From positions 1 through 64,000 of the forward strand of contig JADJNC010000022.1 in NCBI GenBank assembly GCA_016709335.1: a stretch of DNA of 64,000 nt. The letters run 5' to 3'. A program made the translations under genes and the position numbers. Positions 39,826-49,483 of this stretch are shown piece by piece. Source of the DNA: Candidatus Propionivibrio dominans. Lineage in GTDB: Bacteria > Pseudomonadota > Gammaproteobacteria > Burkholderiales > Rhodocyclaceae. Position 1 is the stretch's first letter. Each line of letters begins with the position of its first letter. The notes below the pieces were generated by a model, which did not search any database, had not been told where the DNA came from, and saw nothing but the letters and a program-made list of their open reading frames with translations.

Positions 39826-40998
39826 TCATGATGGCCTCGTGTCAGGCAATGCCTTCTTGACGTTCGACAGTGCCTCCCGAATGGCCGAGAGGACGAGCCG
39901 GTCCGACAACGCTTCATCGACCTCGGGCACATCCCAATTGAAGATCATCCTGTAGCGTTCGACCAGGCCCCTAGCGTCGTTTGCAGAAAGGGACTCGCCA
40001 TACGCGTCGAGTTCAAGTTGTTCAAGTTGCGAGGGCAAGCTCGTGCGCAGCCGAGCGGCCTGAGCGGCACACGTCAGCACACCGTATTGAAGGCGATCGG
40101 ACGACATGGCCTTTCGGGATCCAAAAGTTCGGGCATAAACGCTGGTGAACTCTGCGCCCACCAGCAATATCTGTGCTGAAAAGTAGACCCAGAGCAGGAC
40201 AACCACCAGCGAACCGGCTGCGCCGAAGCCCAAAGCAACACCGCTGCGACCGATATAGGCGCCGATGACGTACTTGCCCCCGGTGAAGAGCAAGGCGGCG
40301 AGCACGGCACCAAGCCATACGTCTGACACCCGAACACGCTGGTGCGGCATGATCTTGTAGATCAGGCCGAACATGATTGTCACCAGGAGGAATCCACCGA
40401 TGGCGTTTCCCATCTCCACCCCGGCCTGCCAGCCGCCGAAGACCGGATCCAGGCGACGCCCCACGGCCGCCAGCATCGCGCTGGTGACCAGCGAGACGAT
40501 CAACAGGAAGCCGACCGCGAGGATCATGCCGAAGGCCAGCAAGCGGGATCGTACGAGCGTGAACCAGCCGCTCTTGCGCAGCCGTCCCGGTACCCGCCAG
40601 ATCCGGTCGAGCGCATCCTGCAGTTCGGCGAACACGGTGGTGGCGCCCACGAACAGCAGCACCAGGCCCACGGCGGTGGCCGTCATACCTTCAGCGGGTT
40701 CACGCACGCTGGCCAGCAGGCCCTGCACGGCGCCCGCTCCCTGCGCTCCCATCAACTCCTGTAATTGGGCCTGGATCTCGCCGCGTGCAGCGTCTTCCCC
40801 GAACACCAGCCCGGCCACCGACACCACGATCATCAGCAGCGGCGCCAGCGAAAACATCGTGTAGTAGGCCAGCGCGGCCCCCATGCTTGGCACATAGTCG
40901 TCGAGCCACGAGCTCGCGACCTGCTTGAACAGACCCCACCACGCCTTGGGCCATTTGGAGGGCTTCACGGCGTATTGGCCCGAGGCAAGTACGAACAC
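39826..40998 (-). CDS. YihY/BrkB-family inner-membrane protein
   Basis: A 390-aa member of the YihY family with about six helices (GAALAYYTMFSLAPLLMIVV, VGLVLLFVGATTVFAELQDA, GSLVVVLLWVYFSAQILLVG AEF). The motif DALDRIWRVPG is characteristic. The soluble C-terminal ~100 residues are charged. It starts at GTG (40998); a second GTG at 40968 is possible. It is only distantly like the YihY protein at 14553. In this island it stands with cation transport genes, hinting at a role in envelope or ion stress, but no function is proved for the family. Confidence 0.88.
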   Translation of the reverse strand: MFVLASGQYAVKPSKWPKAWWGLFKQVASSWLDDYVPSMGAALAYYTMFSLAPLLMIVVSVAGLVFGEDAARGEIQAQLQELMGAQGAGAVQGLLASVREPAEGMTATAVGLVLLFVGATTVFAELQDALDRIWRVPGRLRKSGWFTLVRSRLLAFGMILAVGFLLIVSLVTSAMLAAVGRRLDPVFGGWQAGVEMGNAIGGFLLVTIMFGLIYKIMPHQRVRVSDVWLGAVLAALLFTGGKYVIGAYIGRSGVALGFGAAGSLVVVLLWVYFSAQILLVGAEFTSVYARTFGSRKAMSSDRLQYGVLTCAAQAARLRTSLPSQLEQLELDAYGESLSANDARGLVERYRMIFNWDVPEVDEALSDRLVLSAIREALSNVKKALPDTRPS

Positions 40999-41198
40999 CT
41001 GCGCCGCCTCGCGTCCCGCTTTTCCAGGGGTGTGCGCGCCTTCTGACTCTTTTGGGAAATCGTGCCGCGGGCGGGTGAACCGTCCAGCATGCCGGGCGGC
41101 TCACAGACGATGGTGATCGGTGCCTCGTGCGAATCATGTTTGGTGGGTGCCAATTCCCTGACGATGTAGTCGTAGATGGCAAAATTCGATTGCGACAT

Positions 41199-41770
41199 TC
41201 ACACTCCTGGAGGCAAGGTATGGGTAAATATAGTCCGCTGACAGTCGCTCATCTGTGCGCTACCGAACCAACTTGGTCCTGCACGTAGCAGCGACTGGTG
41301 AGCCTTTCGTCAAAGCCGGCAGCGACGTCGACCAGCTTCGTCGATGCCACTCTGGCAGGCGGTGAAACCTGAAGCGGAGTTCCGTGAGCAGTTCACCGAT
41401 GTTGCGAACAGCGCGTTGCATGGCAGCGAGACGACTCGCGTTTCGCTGGCGAGCGAATCGCCCGGCGTGGTGCCAAACGAGCCATATCCGTTACCGCACC
41501 AGGCTCCCTGTGACGCAAAGGGGTGGATGTGGCGACGGTGATGGGATTGCTTTGTTCGTCAGCGTACAGACGCCGCGCTGACGGACGCGCACCTTGATGT
41601 TTCCGTACCCGGGCATGCTGCCCATTGGGCCATACCCCTGATATGGCGCATGGACCGGGCTTATTTCCCACGCGCTGCGTTCGTGACCGCTGAAAGCCAG
41701 AACATCATGCTTCGTTTAACGAAGGACCTGCAGGCTCTCAACATTGGCGAGTTGAGGGATCCTTGCTTCG
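41199..41770. other. intergenic region at the left of the ion-transport module
   Basis: Holds no supported gene. A minus-strand frame (40965-41198, MSQSNFAIYDYIVREL) overlaps the YihY start and could be a small gene, but it has no known motif. Bases 41489-41547 resemble 48056-48114 (CGTTACCGCACCA, GATGTGGCG, GGTGATGGG). Confidence 0.4.
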
Positions 41771-41803
41771 ATGACGAGGCCGATGCTCTCGGCTATTGCA
41801 GCC

Positions 41804-44725
41804 ATGAAGCCGCAAAATCCTGTCGAAGTACGGCGCACCGCGCCGCTGGACGACCCGTCGCTGATCGACATCGCCGATCTGGTCATGGCCCTGGGCACCG
41901 ACCTGGAACGTGGCCTCGGGACCGAAGAGGCAGCCAACCGGTTGCAGGCAGACGGCCCCAACGAATTGCGCGCTGTGCCCCCCGTGCCCGCCTGGCGTCG
42001 TGCGCTGGACCAGTTGCAGGACCCGCTGGTCTACCTGCTGGGTGCAGCAGCGGCGGTGGCCTTGGCCGCCTGGTGGTTCGAAGGCCGGGGCCGACCCGGT
42101 GCGGCCGGCTGGCCGCTGGATGCCATCGTGATCGCCTGCGTGGTGATGCTGAACGCTGTGCTGGGCTGGCTGCAGGAGGCCAAGGCGGCACAAGCGGTGG
42201 CAGCGCTGGCGAAGATGACCACCGCCATGTCGGCTGTGCTGCGCGACGCTGCTGTGGCCCGTGTTCCCAGCGCCGAACTCGTCAAGGGCGACGTGCTGGT
42301 GCTTGCCGAGGGCGACGCCGTGGGCGCCGATGCCCGCCTGGCGCAGGCCGCCGCCTTGAAGCTGCTGGAGGCGCCATTGACCGGCGAGAGCGAGCCGGTG
42401 CTGAAGGATGCGGCTCCGCTACCCGCGACTGCGGCACTGGGCGACCGGCTCAACATGGTGTTCAAGGGCACGGCGGTTGCGCAGGGCAGCGGGCGCGCCA
42501 TCGTCACCGCCATCGGCATGCAAACTGAGATGGGCGGCATCGCCACGCTGCTGGACACCACGCCCGACGTGCCGACACCGCTGCAGGTCGAGATCGCGCA
42601 CTTGGGCAAGATGCTGGGCGTCGCCGCGCTGACGATCGCCGCCGTCGTGGTGGGCACGATACTGTTTATCTCGGACATCGAGGGCGTGGCCGATGTCGTA
42701 ACGGTGCTGCTGCTGGGGGTGTCGCTGGCCGTGGCCGCCGTGCCCGAGGGCCTGCCGGCGATCCTGTCGGTAGTGCTGGCGATGGGCGTGCGTCGCATGG
42801 CGCGGCACCACGCCATCGTCAAGAAGCTGGCCTCGGTCGAAACGCTCGGCTCGGCGTCCGTCATCGCGTCGGACAAGACCGGCACGCTGACGCGCGGCGA
42901 GATGACCGTGCAACGGGTGATGACGGCCTCGGGGCGCAGCGACATTACCGGCGTTGGTTACGCCCCCGAGGGGCGCACCGAGACGGCCGGTGCCGAACTG
43001 CCCGAAGGCCCGCTACGCATGGAGTTGCAGGCCGTGCTGCGCGGTGGCAGCCTTGCCGGCAATGCCCAACTGCAGCAGACCGAAGACGGCACCTGGGGCA
43101 TCCAGGGCGATCCGACCGAAGCCGCGTTTCTTGTCGCAGAGCGCAAGCTGGACAGGGAAAAACAAGGCGAGCCTACGCCCGAGTGGACGGAACGCTTCGA
43201 GCGCATCGGCGAGATTCCCTTCACTTCGCAGCGCAAGATGATGTCGGTGCTGGTGGTCGACCATGCCGACGGCGACGCGCACGTGCTCTTTGCCAAGGGC
43301 GCCCCCGATGTGCTGTTGGTGCATTGCACCCACGCCCGCCGGGGCGAGGCCACGGTGGCGCTCGATGCCGCCTTGCAGGCGCAGGTGCTGGCCGACCTGG
43401 CGGCGATGACCGGTGACGCGCTGCGCACGCTGGCCGTGGCGCGCCGCACGCTGGCACCCGACGCGCAGATCCCGACCGATGCGGCGGAGGCGGCCGCGCT
43501 CGAGCAGGGTCTGGAGTACCTCGGTACCGTGGGCATCATCGACCCGCCGCGCGAGGAGGCAGCCGTGGCCATTGCCCAGGCTAGAGAGGCTGGCATCCGC
43601 GTGATCATGATTACCGGCGACCACCCGCGCACGGCAGCGCGCATCGCGGCCGATCTCGGCATCGTCGATGCCGGTGCGCCGGTGCTCACCGGCATCGAGC
43701 TGGACAAGCTGGACGAAGCCGCCTTCACCGCCGCCGCGCTGCAGACCTCGGTGTTCGCCCGCGTCGCACCCAGGCACAAGCTGCACATCGTGCGAGCACT
43801 GCAAGGCAGCGGCCACGTGGTGGCGATGACCGGCGACGGCGTCAACGACGCCCCGGCGCTGAAGGCTGCCGACATCGGCGTGGCAATGGGCGTGGCGGGC
43901 ACCGAGGTGAGCAAGGAGGCGGCCCGCATGATCCTGGCCGACGATCACTTCGCCACCATCGTGCTGGCAGTGCGCGAGGGGCGGGGCGTGCTCGACAACA
44001 TCCGCAAGTTCCTGCGTTACCTGCTGTCGTCGAACCTGGGCGAGGTGTTGACGGTGTTCGCCGGTGTGCTGGGGGCGGGGATCATCGGCCTAAAGGCCAC
44101 GGCCACCGGATCGGGGGGCGCAGTGGTGCTGCCGCTGCTGGCCACGCAGATCTTGTGGATCAATCTGATCACCGATACTGGGCCGGCGCTGGCCATGGGC
44201 GTGGACCCGATCGCCGACGACGTCATGACGCGCCAGCCGCGCCTGCGCAGCCAGCGCATCATCGATGCCGACATGGGGCTGACCGTGCTCGACACCGGTG
44301 TCGTGATGGCGGTACTGACGCTGCTGACGCTGGACCTGTTCCTGCCCGGCGGGCTGATCGAGCCGGTGGACGCCTGGCTGGGCGCCGGCCCGCACAGCCT
44401 GGAACTGGCGCGCACTGCCGCTTTCACGGTGCTGGTGCTGACGCAGTTGTTCAACTGCTTCAACGCGCGCTCGGCCTCCGTATCCGCTTTCCATGCGGCG
44501 TTCTCGAATCACTGGCTGTGGGCCGCAGTGGCCTTGTCGGCTTTGTTGCAGGTGGCCGTCGTGCACCTGCCCTTCCTCAACCTCGCCTTCGGCACCGTGC
44601 CGCTTTCGGCGGGCCAGTGGAGCGTGTGTGTGGCGATGGCCAGCGGCGTGCTGTGGTTCGGCGAAGGGCGAAAGCTGTTGCGACGACTCTGGGCCCGGCG
44701 GGCGCCAGCACCGAGAGCGCCTTGA
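41804..44725 (+). CDS. P-type cation-transporting ATPase (P2 type, Ca2+/Na+-like)
   Basis: A ~973-aa P-type ATPase. Order: N-terminal cation-ATPase domain, actuator domain with LTGESEPV, membrane helix 4 with VAAVPEGLPAILS (the PEGL ion-site motif of P2 pumps), the phosphorylation motif SDKTGTLTRGEMTV (Asp at about 357), the hinge MTGDGVNDAPALKAADIGVA, and a C-terminal six-helix bundle with an N-L-I-T-D-T-G ion site (LWINLITDTGPALAMG). The PEGL motif and the ends make Ca2+ or Na+ the likely cargo, not heavy metals. The ATG at 41804 is chosen; an in-frame ATG at 41771 is possible, neither with a strong ribosome site. High GC sets it apart from the 12-30 kb region. Confidence 0.92.
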   Translation: MKPQNPVEVRRTAPLDDPSLIDIADLVMALGTDLERGLGTEEAANRLQADGPNELRAVPPVPAWRRALDQLQDPLVYLLGAAAAVALAAWWFEGRGRPGAAGWPLDAIVIACVVMLNAVLGWLQEAKAAQAVAALAKMTTAMSAVLRDAAVARVPSAELVKGDVLVLAEGDAVGADARLAQAAALKLLEAPLTGESEPVLKDAAPLPATAALGDRLNMVFKGTAVAQGSGRAIVTAIGMQTEMGGIATLLDTTPDVPTPLQVEIAHLGKMLGVAALTIAAVVVGTILFISDIEGVADVVTVLLLGVSLAVAAVPEGLPAILSVVLAMGVRRMARHHAIVKKLASVETLGSASVIASDKTGTLTRGEMTVQRVMTASGRSDITGVGYAPEGRTETAGAELPEGPLRMELQAVLRGGSLAGNAQLQQTEDGTWGIQGDPTEAAFLVAERKLDREKQGEPTPEWTERFERIGEIPFTSQRKMMSVLVVDHADGDAHVLFAKGAPDVLLVHCTHARRGEATVALDAALQAQVLADLAAMTGDALRTLAVARRTLAPDAQIPTDAAEAAALEQGLEYLGTVGIIDPPREEAAVAIAQAREAGIRVIMITGDHPRTAARIAADLGIVDAGAPVLTGIELDKLDEAAFTAAALQTSVFARVAPRHKLHIVRALQGSGHVVAMTGDGVNDAPALKAADIGVAMGVAGTEVSKEAARMILADDHFATIVLAVREGRGVLDNIRKFLRYLLSSNLGEVLTVFAGVLGAGIIGLKATATGSGGAVVLPLLATQILWINLITDTGPALAMGVDPIADDVMTRQPRLRSQRIIDADMGLTVLDTGVVMAVLTLLTLDLFLPGGLIEPVDAWLGAGPHSLELARTAAFTVLVLTQLFNCFNARSASVSAFHAAFSNHWLWAAVALSALLQVAVVHLPFLNLAFGTVPLSAGQWSVCVAMASGVLWFGEGRKLLRRLWARRAPAPRAP

Positions 44726-44785
44726 GCACATGGACATCCGGCCTGCCGTCAGCCGACGCCACCGATTTCAGTTACTTCGCTGAGC

Positions 44786-45100
44786 ATGCGCGTCGGTCTT
44801 GCCGCCACGCTACTGACGTGGATCTTCCTTCAGCTCGGCAGCGAGATGGCAGAAGGCGACACGCGTGCGTTTGACATGGTCCTCCTGCGCACCATGCAGG
44901 CCCAGCGCGACAGGCATCCTTGGGTATGCACTTGGCAGTACGGCCATCATGACGCTTCGTACGACATCACCGTCGACCACCTGGCACTGGTTTCGGCCCT
45001 CAGGATGGCGGGGTTTGTTGCGATCGCAATCAACTCGGGCGCTGTGGGCATCAGCCTGCTCAGGGCGCCGGTCAAGACCTACAGCGTGTCGATGCACGAC
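44786..45100 (+). pseudogene. PAP2-type phosphatase remnant
   Basis: Reads LTWIFLQLGSEMAEGDTRAF, then DMVLLRTMQAQRDRHPWV, as in PAP2/undecaprenyl-diphosphatase-like proteins. The next stretch (LGSTAIMTLRTTS) is in another frame, and the frame returns for LALVSALRMAGFVAIAINSG. The catalytic KxxxxxxRP and SGHxxxxxxF motifs are absent, and the C-terminal half is unrelated sequence. It is a decayed gene between the ATPase and nhaA. Confidence 0.65.
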
Positions 45101-45212
45101 GTGATCCGCGCGTCAGCGCACAGACCAAGGGCGGTAGCGCTACGCAAACTGTTCGGTGTTTCAAACTGCGGCTCGAGTTCACCTGCTCGAAGACACCTAG
45201 GCTGGATGAATC

Positions 45213-46589
45213 ATGAATCCAAGTAACCTGGTGCGTGATGACGAAAGGCTGAGTCGGACGAAGGCCGAGCGCGCAGGGGACCGCGTGCTGCGTCCGTTTC
45301 AGTTGTTCGTCCGGCGACAGGCCTCCGGGGGCCTGGTGCTACTGGGGTGCGCCATGTTGGCGCTGGCTTGGGCCAACTCGCCGTGGGCGGCGGCCTACGG
45401 GCAGATGCTGGCTGCCCCGCTGAGCATCTCGTTCGGCGAAAAGGTAATGCGCCTGGAGCTTCGCCATTGGATCAACGACGGCCTCATGGCGATCTTCTTC
45501 TTCGGCGTCGGGCTCGAGATCAAGCGCGAATTCCTGGTCGGCGAGTTGGCCGAACGACGCAAGGCGATACTGCCGATCGTTGCCGCCATCGGCGGTATGG
45601 CGGTCCCGGCGCTGATCTTTGCCGGGTTCAACATCAATGGTCCCGGCGCCAGGGGTTGGGGTATTCCGATGGCGACCGACATCGCCTTTGCGCTCGGTGC
45701 GCTCGCCGTCCTGGGCTCGCGCATACCCGAAGCGCTCAAGGTCTTCCTCGTCGCGCTGGCCATCGTCGACGACCTCGGTGCGCTGCTGATCATTGCGATC
45801 TTCTACACGACGTCGATCGAGTGGCGCGGCATCGCCCTGATCGTCGCCATGCTGCTGGCGTTGTGGGTAGCCAATCGCTTCGGTGCCCGCCGGGGATCGA
45901 TCTACCTGTTGCTCGGGGTGTGCCTGTGGGCGGGCTTCTTCATCTCCGGCCTGCACGCGACACTGGCCGGTGTGCTGACGGCGTTGTTCGTGCCGGCGCG
46001 CGTGAAGATCGTGCCGGGCGCACTGCCGCAGGTGATCCGCCGCGGCGCCGACGACATCGAAGCCCAGGCGCTGGATACCGAGCCCGACGCGATGGATCCC
46101 GACCGTGTCGCCATCATCGGCGCCATCGGTGGCAGCCTGGACGCCGCCACTGCACCGCTGCAGCGTTTCGAGCACATGGTGCAGCCGTGGGTCACCTACG
46201 GCATCCTTCCGGCATTCGGTTTGTTCAATGCCGGGGTCGCGATCGACGCCACGGTGCTGCGCTCGTTACCGACAGCCGTGCCGCTGGGCATCATGGTCGG
46301 CCTCGTGCTCGGCAAATCGGTCGGCATCGGACTGGCCAGCTGGCTGGCCGTGAAAACCGGCCTCGCCGAACTACCCGAGGGGGCGACCTGGCGGCAACTG
46401 ATCGGCACGTCGTTTCTGGCCGGCATCGGCTTCACCATGGCGCTGTTCATCAGCGGCCTGGCGTTTGCCGGCACGCATTTCGAGCGCGAGGCCCAACTGG
46501 CCATCCTGATCGGTTCGTTGCTGGCCGCAGGGGTCGGCATCGCCATTCTGCTGACGTCGAAGGCGACACAGGCGCCGGTCACGAACTGA
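45213..46589 (+). CDS. nhaA: Na+/H+ antiporter NhaA
   Basis: A 458-aa twelve-helix antiporter that expels Na+ (or Li+) for two H+. The key features are intact: ATDIAFALGALAVLGSRIPE (Asp of the ion site region), FLVALAIVDDLGALLIIAIF with the Asp-Asp pair that binds Na+, and GIGFTMALFISGLAF. About 60 residues longer than E. coli NhaA, mostly an internal hydrophilic stretch (ADDIEAQALDTEPDAMDPDR) between helices. With the NQR operon at 30.6-36.8 kb it would close a sodium circuit across the membrane. The frame is clean. Confidence 0.95.
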   Translation: MNPSNLVRDDERLSRTKAERAGDRVLRPFQLFVRRQASGGLVLLGCAMLALAWANSPWAAAYGQMLAAPLSISFGEKVMRLELRHWINDGLMAIFFFGVGLEIKREFLVGELAERRKAILPIVAAIGGMAVPALIFAGFNINGPGARGWGIPMATDIAFALGALAVLGSRIPEALKVFLVALAIVDDLGALLIIAIFYTTSIEWRGIALIVAMLLALWVANRFGARRGSIYLLLGVCLWAGFFISGLHATLAGVLTALFVPARVKIVPGALPQVIRRGADDIEAQALDTEPDAMDPDRVAIIGAIGGSLDAATAPLQRFEHMVQPWVTYGILPAFGLFNAGVAIDATVLRSLPTAVPLGIMVGLVLGKSVGIGLASWLAVKTGLAELPEGATWRQLIGTSFLAGIGFTMALFISGLAFAGTHFEREAQLAILIGSLLAAGVGIAILLTSKATQAPVTN

Positions 46590-46641
46590 ACGACCGACCG
46601 TCAGCCGCATCGTCGAGCGCGCCATGAAGCTGGTTCAGCGC

Positions 46642-47955
46642 CTAGGCCGCCGCCCTGTAGCGCGCCTCGACGGCGAGCCGATCTTCCACCTCAGGCACGG
46701 CTTCTCGCGCGCCTCTGACGATCATGTCGGCGTGACGCTGGAGGCAGGCCGCGTCCTGCGGGTTTTGCACGTGGTCGGCGATCTGGGCAATGGTATCGAG
46801 CATGCGGATCGCTACGGCCGGATTCGACCGGGCGCTTTGCCGGATCTGGTTGAAGGCCGTGTCGACGATCCCGGCAAACGTGGACCCCGGCGTGACCAGC
46901 CGCAGCCGCCCGTGAGCGTCGAATCGCAGCGATGATGGCATATCGCGTCGGGCGAGACGGCACAGGGCCGATCCCAGCCGATCCACGCAGGCGATCGCCG
47001 TGAACGGGTCGTTGATGCCCGGGGACAACGCCCGCACGGCGATCTCGACCAACTGATGGAAGGAAAACTCGACATCCTGGGTGGCTGTGCGCTGGTTGCC
47101 GAGCACGAAGGCGTCGTTCAGCTGGCCCACCAGGGCCTCAGTCACACGCTCCCCAGGCCAGACCATGACCATCGCCTGGCCTTTGACGAGGTAGTGCCCG
47201 GGCCGGCGCTCCAGCCGCAGCAGCAGGTCTTCATGGCTGGCCAACGCCATCAGGGCGTCGGCATCGATCAACTGGAGATAGCCGTCTTCGAGGGCACGCA
47301 CTGGACGGGCCTCGCGCGCGAACGTCGCTGGCAACTTGGCCTGTTCCTGGACGTTCGAAGTTTCGGGTCCGGGCTGGCCCAATTGACCGGGAAACAGCCT
47401 GCCGATCCCGTCCTCCAGCTCCTTGCCGACCCGGGCCACGACCACGTCCGCCTGGATCGAGACCGAGACGTGGTGGATGAAGTAGATCAGCACCCCGATG
47501 CTGACCATGGCCAGCAGCACGCCGATGCTGACGGCCAGATGAGGCACGAAGGCCACTTCGTCGGCGCGGCGGATCGTGCGCAGGACGAGGAGGCAATACA
47601 CGAATGTGGCGACGAAGGTGCCGAGCACCAACTGGTTGGCGGTGTCGCGCATGAAGCTGCGCAGCAAGCGGGGTCCTAACTGGGATGAGGCGAGCGACAT
47701 CGCCACCAGTGTCATCGAGAACACGGTCCCGGCGATGGCGATCATCGACCCGGCCACGGTGCCCAGCAGCAGGCTGGCACCCTCGGCACCACCGGAATAG
47801 CTCCAGCCCAGGCGCTGCAGCCAGTCGTCACCGACGGCCTTGTCGAGTGCAACGGCACAGAGCGCCAGTGCCACGGCCAGGCAGGCCATGGCCGCTGGCA
47901 CGAACCACAAGCTGGATCGAAGACGATCCCAGTACTTAAGCAGCAGTGCTTTCAT
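46642..47955 (-). CDS. DUF2254 predicted membrane protein
   Basis: A 437-aa protein with four N-terminal membrane helices (SSLWFVPAAMACLAVALALC, TVAGSMIAIAGTVFSMTLVA, AVSIGVLLAMVSIGVLIYFI) and a large cytoplasmic part typical of DUF2254: SFHQLVEIAVRALSPGINDP and FTAIACVDRLGSAL. It is convergent with nhaA, 53 bp apart. Such proteins are widespread in stress islands; the biochemical role is unknown. Confidence 0.88.
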   Translation of the reverse strand: MKALLLKYWDRLRSSLWFVPAAMACLAVALALCAVALDKAVGDDWLQRLGWSYSGGAEGASLLLGTVAGSMIAIAGTVFSMTLVAMSLASSQLGPRLLRSFMRDTANQLVLGTFVATFVYCLLVLRTIRRADEVAFVPHLAVSIGVLLAMVSIGVLIYFIHHVSVSIQADVVVARVGKELEDGIGRLFPGQLGQPGPETSNVQEQAKLPATFAREARPVRALEDGYLQLIDADALMALASHEDLLLRLERRPGHYLVKGQAMVMVWPGERVTEALVGQLNDAFVLGNQRTATQDVEFSFHQLVEIAVRALSPGINDPFTAIACVDRLGSALCRLARRDMPSSLRFDAHGRLRLVTPGSTFAGIVDTAFNQIRQSARSNPAVAIRMLDTIAQIADHVQNPQDAACLQRHADMIVRGAREAVPEVEDRLAVEARYRAAA

Positions 47956-48180
47956 AAATCTTCACTTCAACCCTTTAGCCAAGAACAACGGCCCTAAACT
48001 GATGTAGGGTGGGACATTAGCTTAGTGTAAGCTTTAGAAACGAAGCGCACTGTTCGTTACCGCACCAAGTTACCGACGGCGCGAATGGGTTGATGTGGCG
48101 TCTGGTGATGGGTTATGTGGAGAAGTGGATTGCGTCCTGGCATTTTTTCAGCCGAAGCGTCTCGCTGCAGATTATCTCGA

Positions 48181-48894
48181 TCAGTCGTCGTCCGAACCTT
48201 CCTTTTCCAGGCGCTCGCGAATCTCCATCAATTCGCCACGACGTTTTGCGCCAGTTGCCGGATAGCGCATCTTGAGTCCTTTCAATGTGTCGATCATCAC
48301 CACATGAAAATGCAGGTGGGCATTGAGCAGACCACCGAAACGGTGGATAAAGACGACGGCACCGATGCGTGTGTTGGAGTGCGTAGGGAGGTGTGTTCCG
48401 CCGTCTGTTTCCGGCAGGCTTTCTCGCAAACCTTGTTCGATGCCGCGCAGGAGGCTGTGCAGCACGGCGTTTTGCAGATTGGCGTCGTCGAGGTGGTAGC
48501 GTAGCCTTTTGGGGAGCGAGAGTACCCATTGCCGTACCGGCAGGCGCGGGAAAACGTGGTCAGTGAGGTGCGCTGCCGTTTCGACCATCCGCCTCGTGGT
48601 GCAGGAAGGGCAGATGCCACGCTCTTTGCACGAGTAGGCGACGATAAAGTCGTGACCGCAGTCCGGGCAGCGGGCTCGGGCGAAACCATGGGCGAGGATG
48701 CCGCATTCGAGGTAGCGGCGGAATTCACGTTCGGTCAGTACCGGGGCATGGCCGCCACAGCCGCCGTCGTGCAGTGCCAGCCAGGTGGCGAGGTGCGCTT
48801 GGACGACGCGGTAGAGAACCGTGCGTTCGGGCTGGCGCCGGTGGTAAACGGCAGGCGAACCGCACGATTTGGCGGCAGTGGCAGACATGGGCAT
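48181..48894 (-). pseudogene. IS91-like zinc-ribbon transposase, truncated
   Basis: Residues ~65-110 hold a zinc ribbon (FARARCPDCGHDFIVAYSCK, CPSCTTRRMVETAAHLTDHV) and PVRQWVLSLPKRLRYHL, the start of IS91-type HUH transposases, then IHRFGGLLNAHLHFHVVMID. The usual protein is ~450-500 aa; here it stops at 237 aa after an unrelated tail (RRGELMEIRERLEKEGSDDD). The catalytic Tyr helix is lost. It borders the NhaA/DUF2254 module on the right. Confidence 0.75.
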
Positions 48895-49483
48895 CCGGAT
48901 CGGGGGATCGGATAAATGACTGCATGTCCGTACAAATTATGCGTCCATCCAGTAGTCCGACTACTGTATAGACCACTCACCCGCTCGCATCCCTTCCCAC
49001 TGCTTTTTAGCCGCTTGACCGGCACCGGAACCAGCCTGAGCTTCACGTTGAGCGTCCGCTTTCCTGAACGGGCTACTAACGCTTTGGGTCGCTATGTAGA
49101 GGTTTACATAGTGCAGTGCAGAGGGTTTTTAGGTTAGTGGGCGCGGCACTGCGGTTGAGGAGTGGCGTAGAACGGCTACCGCGCCCGGTAGGCTAAAAAT
49201 CCTGTTGTGCTAAACCAGCGCGAAGACGACGGTGCTATGGGGATTGAATCAGAGCGGCCGCATCGAACTGCGAATTAGACCGAGGCCAGAAGGGCTAAAT
49301 TGAAGCATGAGCCTTGAATTCCTAACAGTGCATCCGCTGCCTGACGGTATAGCCGTGCCATTTGCTCGACACTCCAGCGATGACCCGTGCGCAGGGTGAA
49401 GGAATGCCGAGTTCCAGACCAAAGGAAATCCGCCGTTCCGTGAGGCAAACCCGAAAGGGACCATCGCGCGATGGGATGAGCCT
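48895..49483. other. non-coding DNA between two IS91-type genes
   Basis: Contains a short inverted repeat CTATGTA (49092-49098) / TACATAG (49105-49111), close in sequence to the ACTATGT motif at the right element end. Otherwise no supported gene. Confidence 0.4.

Noticed and set aside
45347..46627. 426-codon plus-strand frame overlapping nhaA
   Set aside because: A GC-rich shadow of nhaA, full of Arg and His strings; nhaA itself carries all ion-site motifs.
39201..48180. transmissible locus of stress tolerance (heat-resistance island)
   Set aside because: The hallmark sHsp20, ClpK, FtsH, YfdX and KefB genes are absent.
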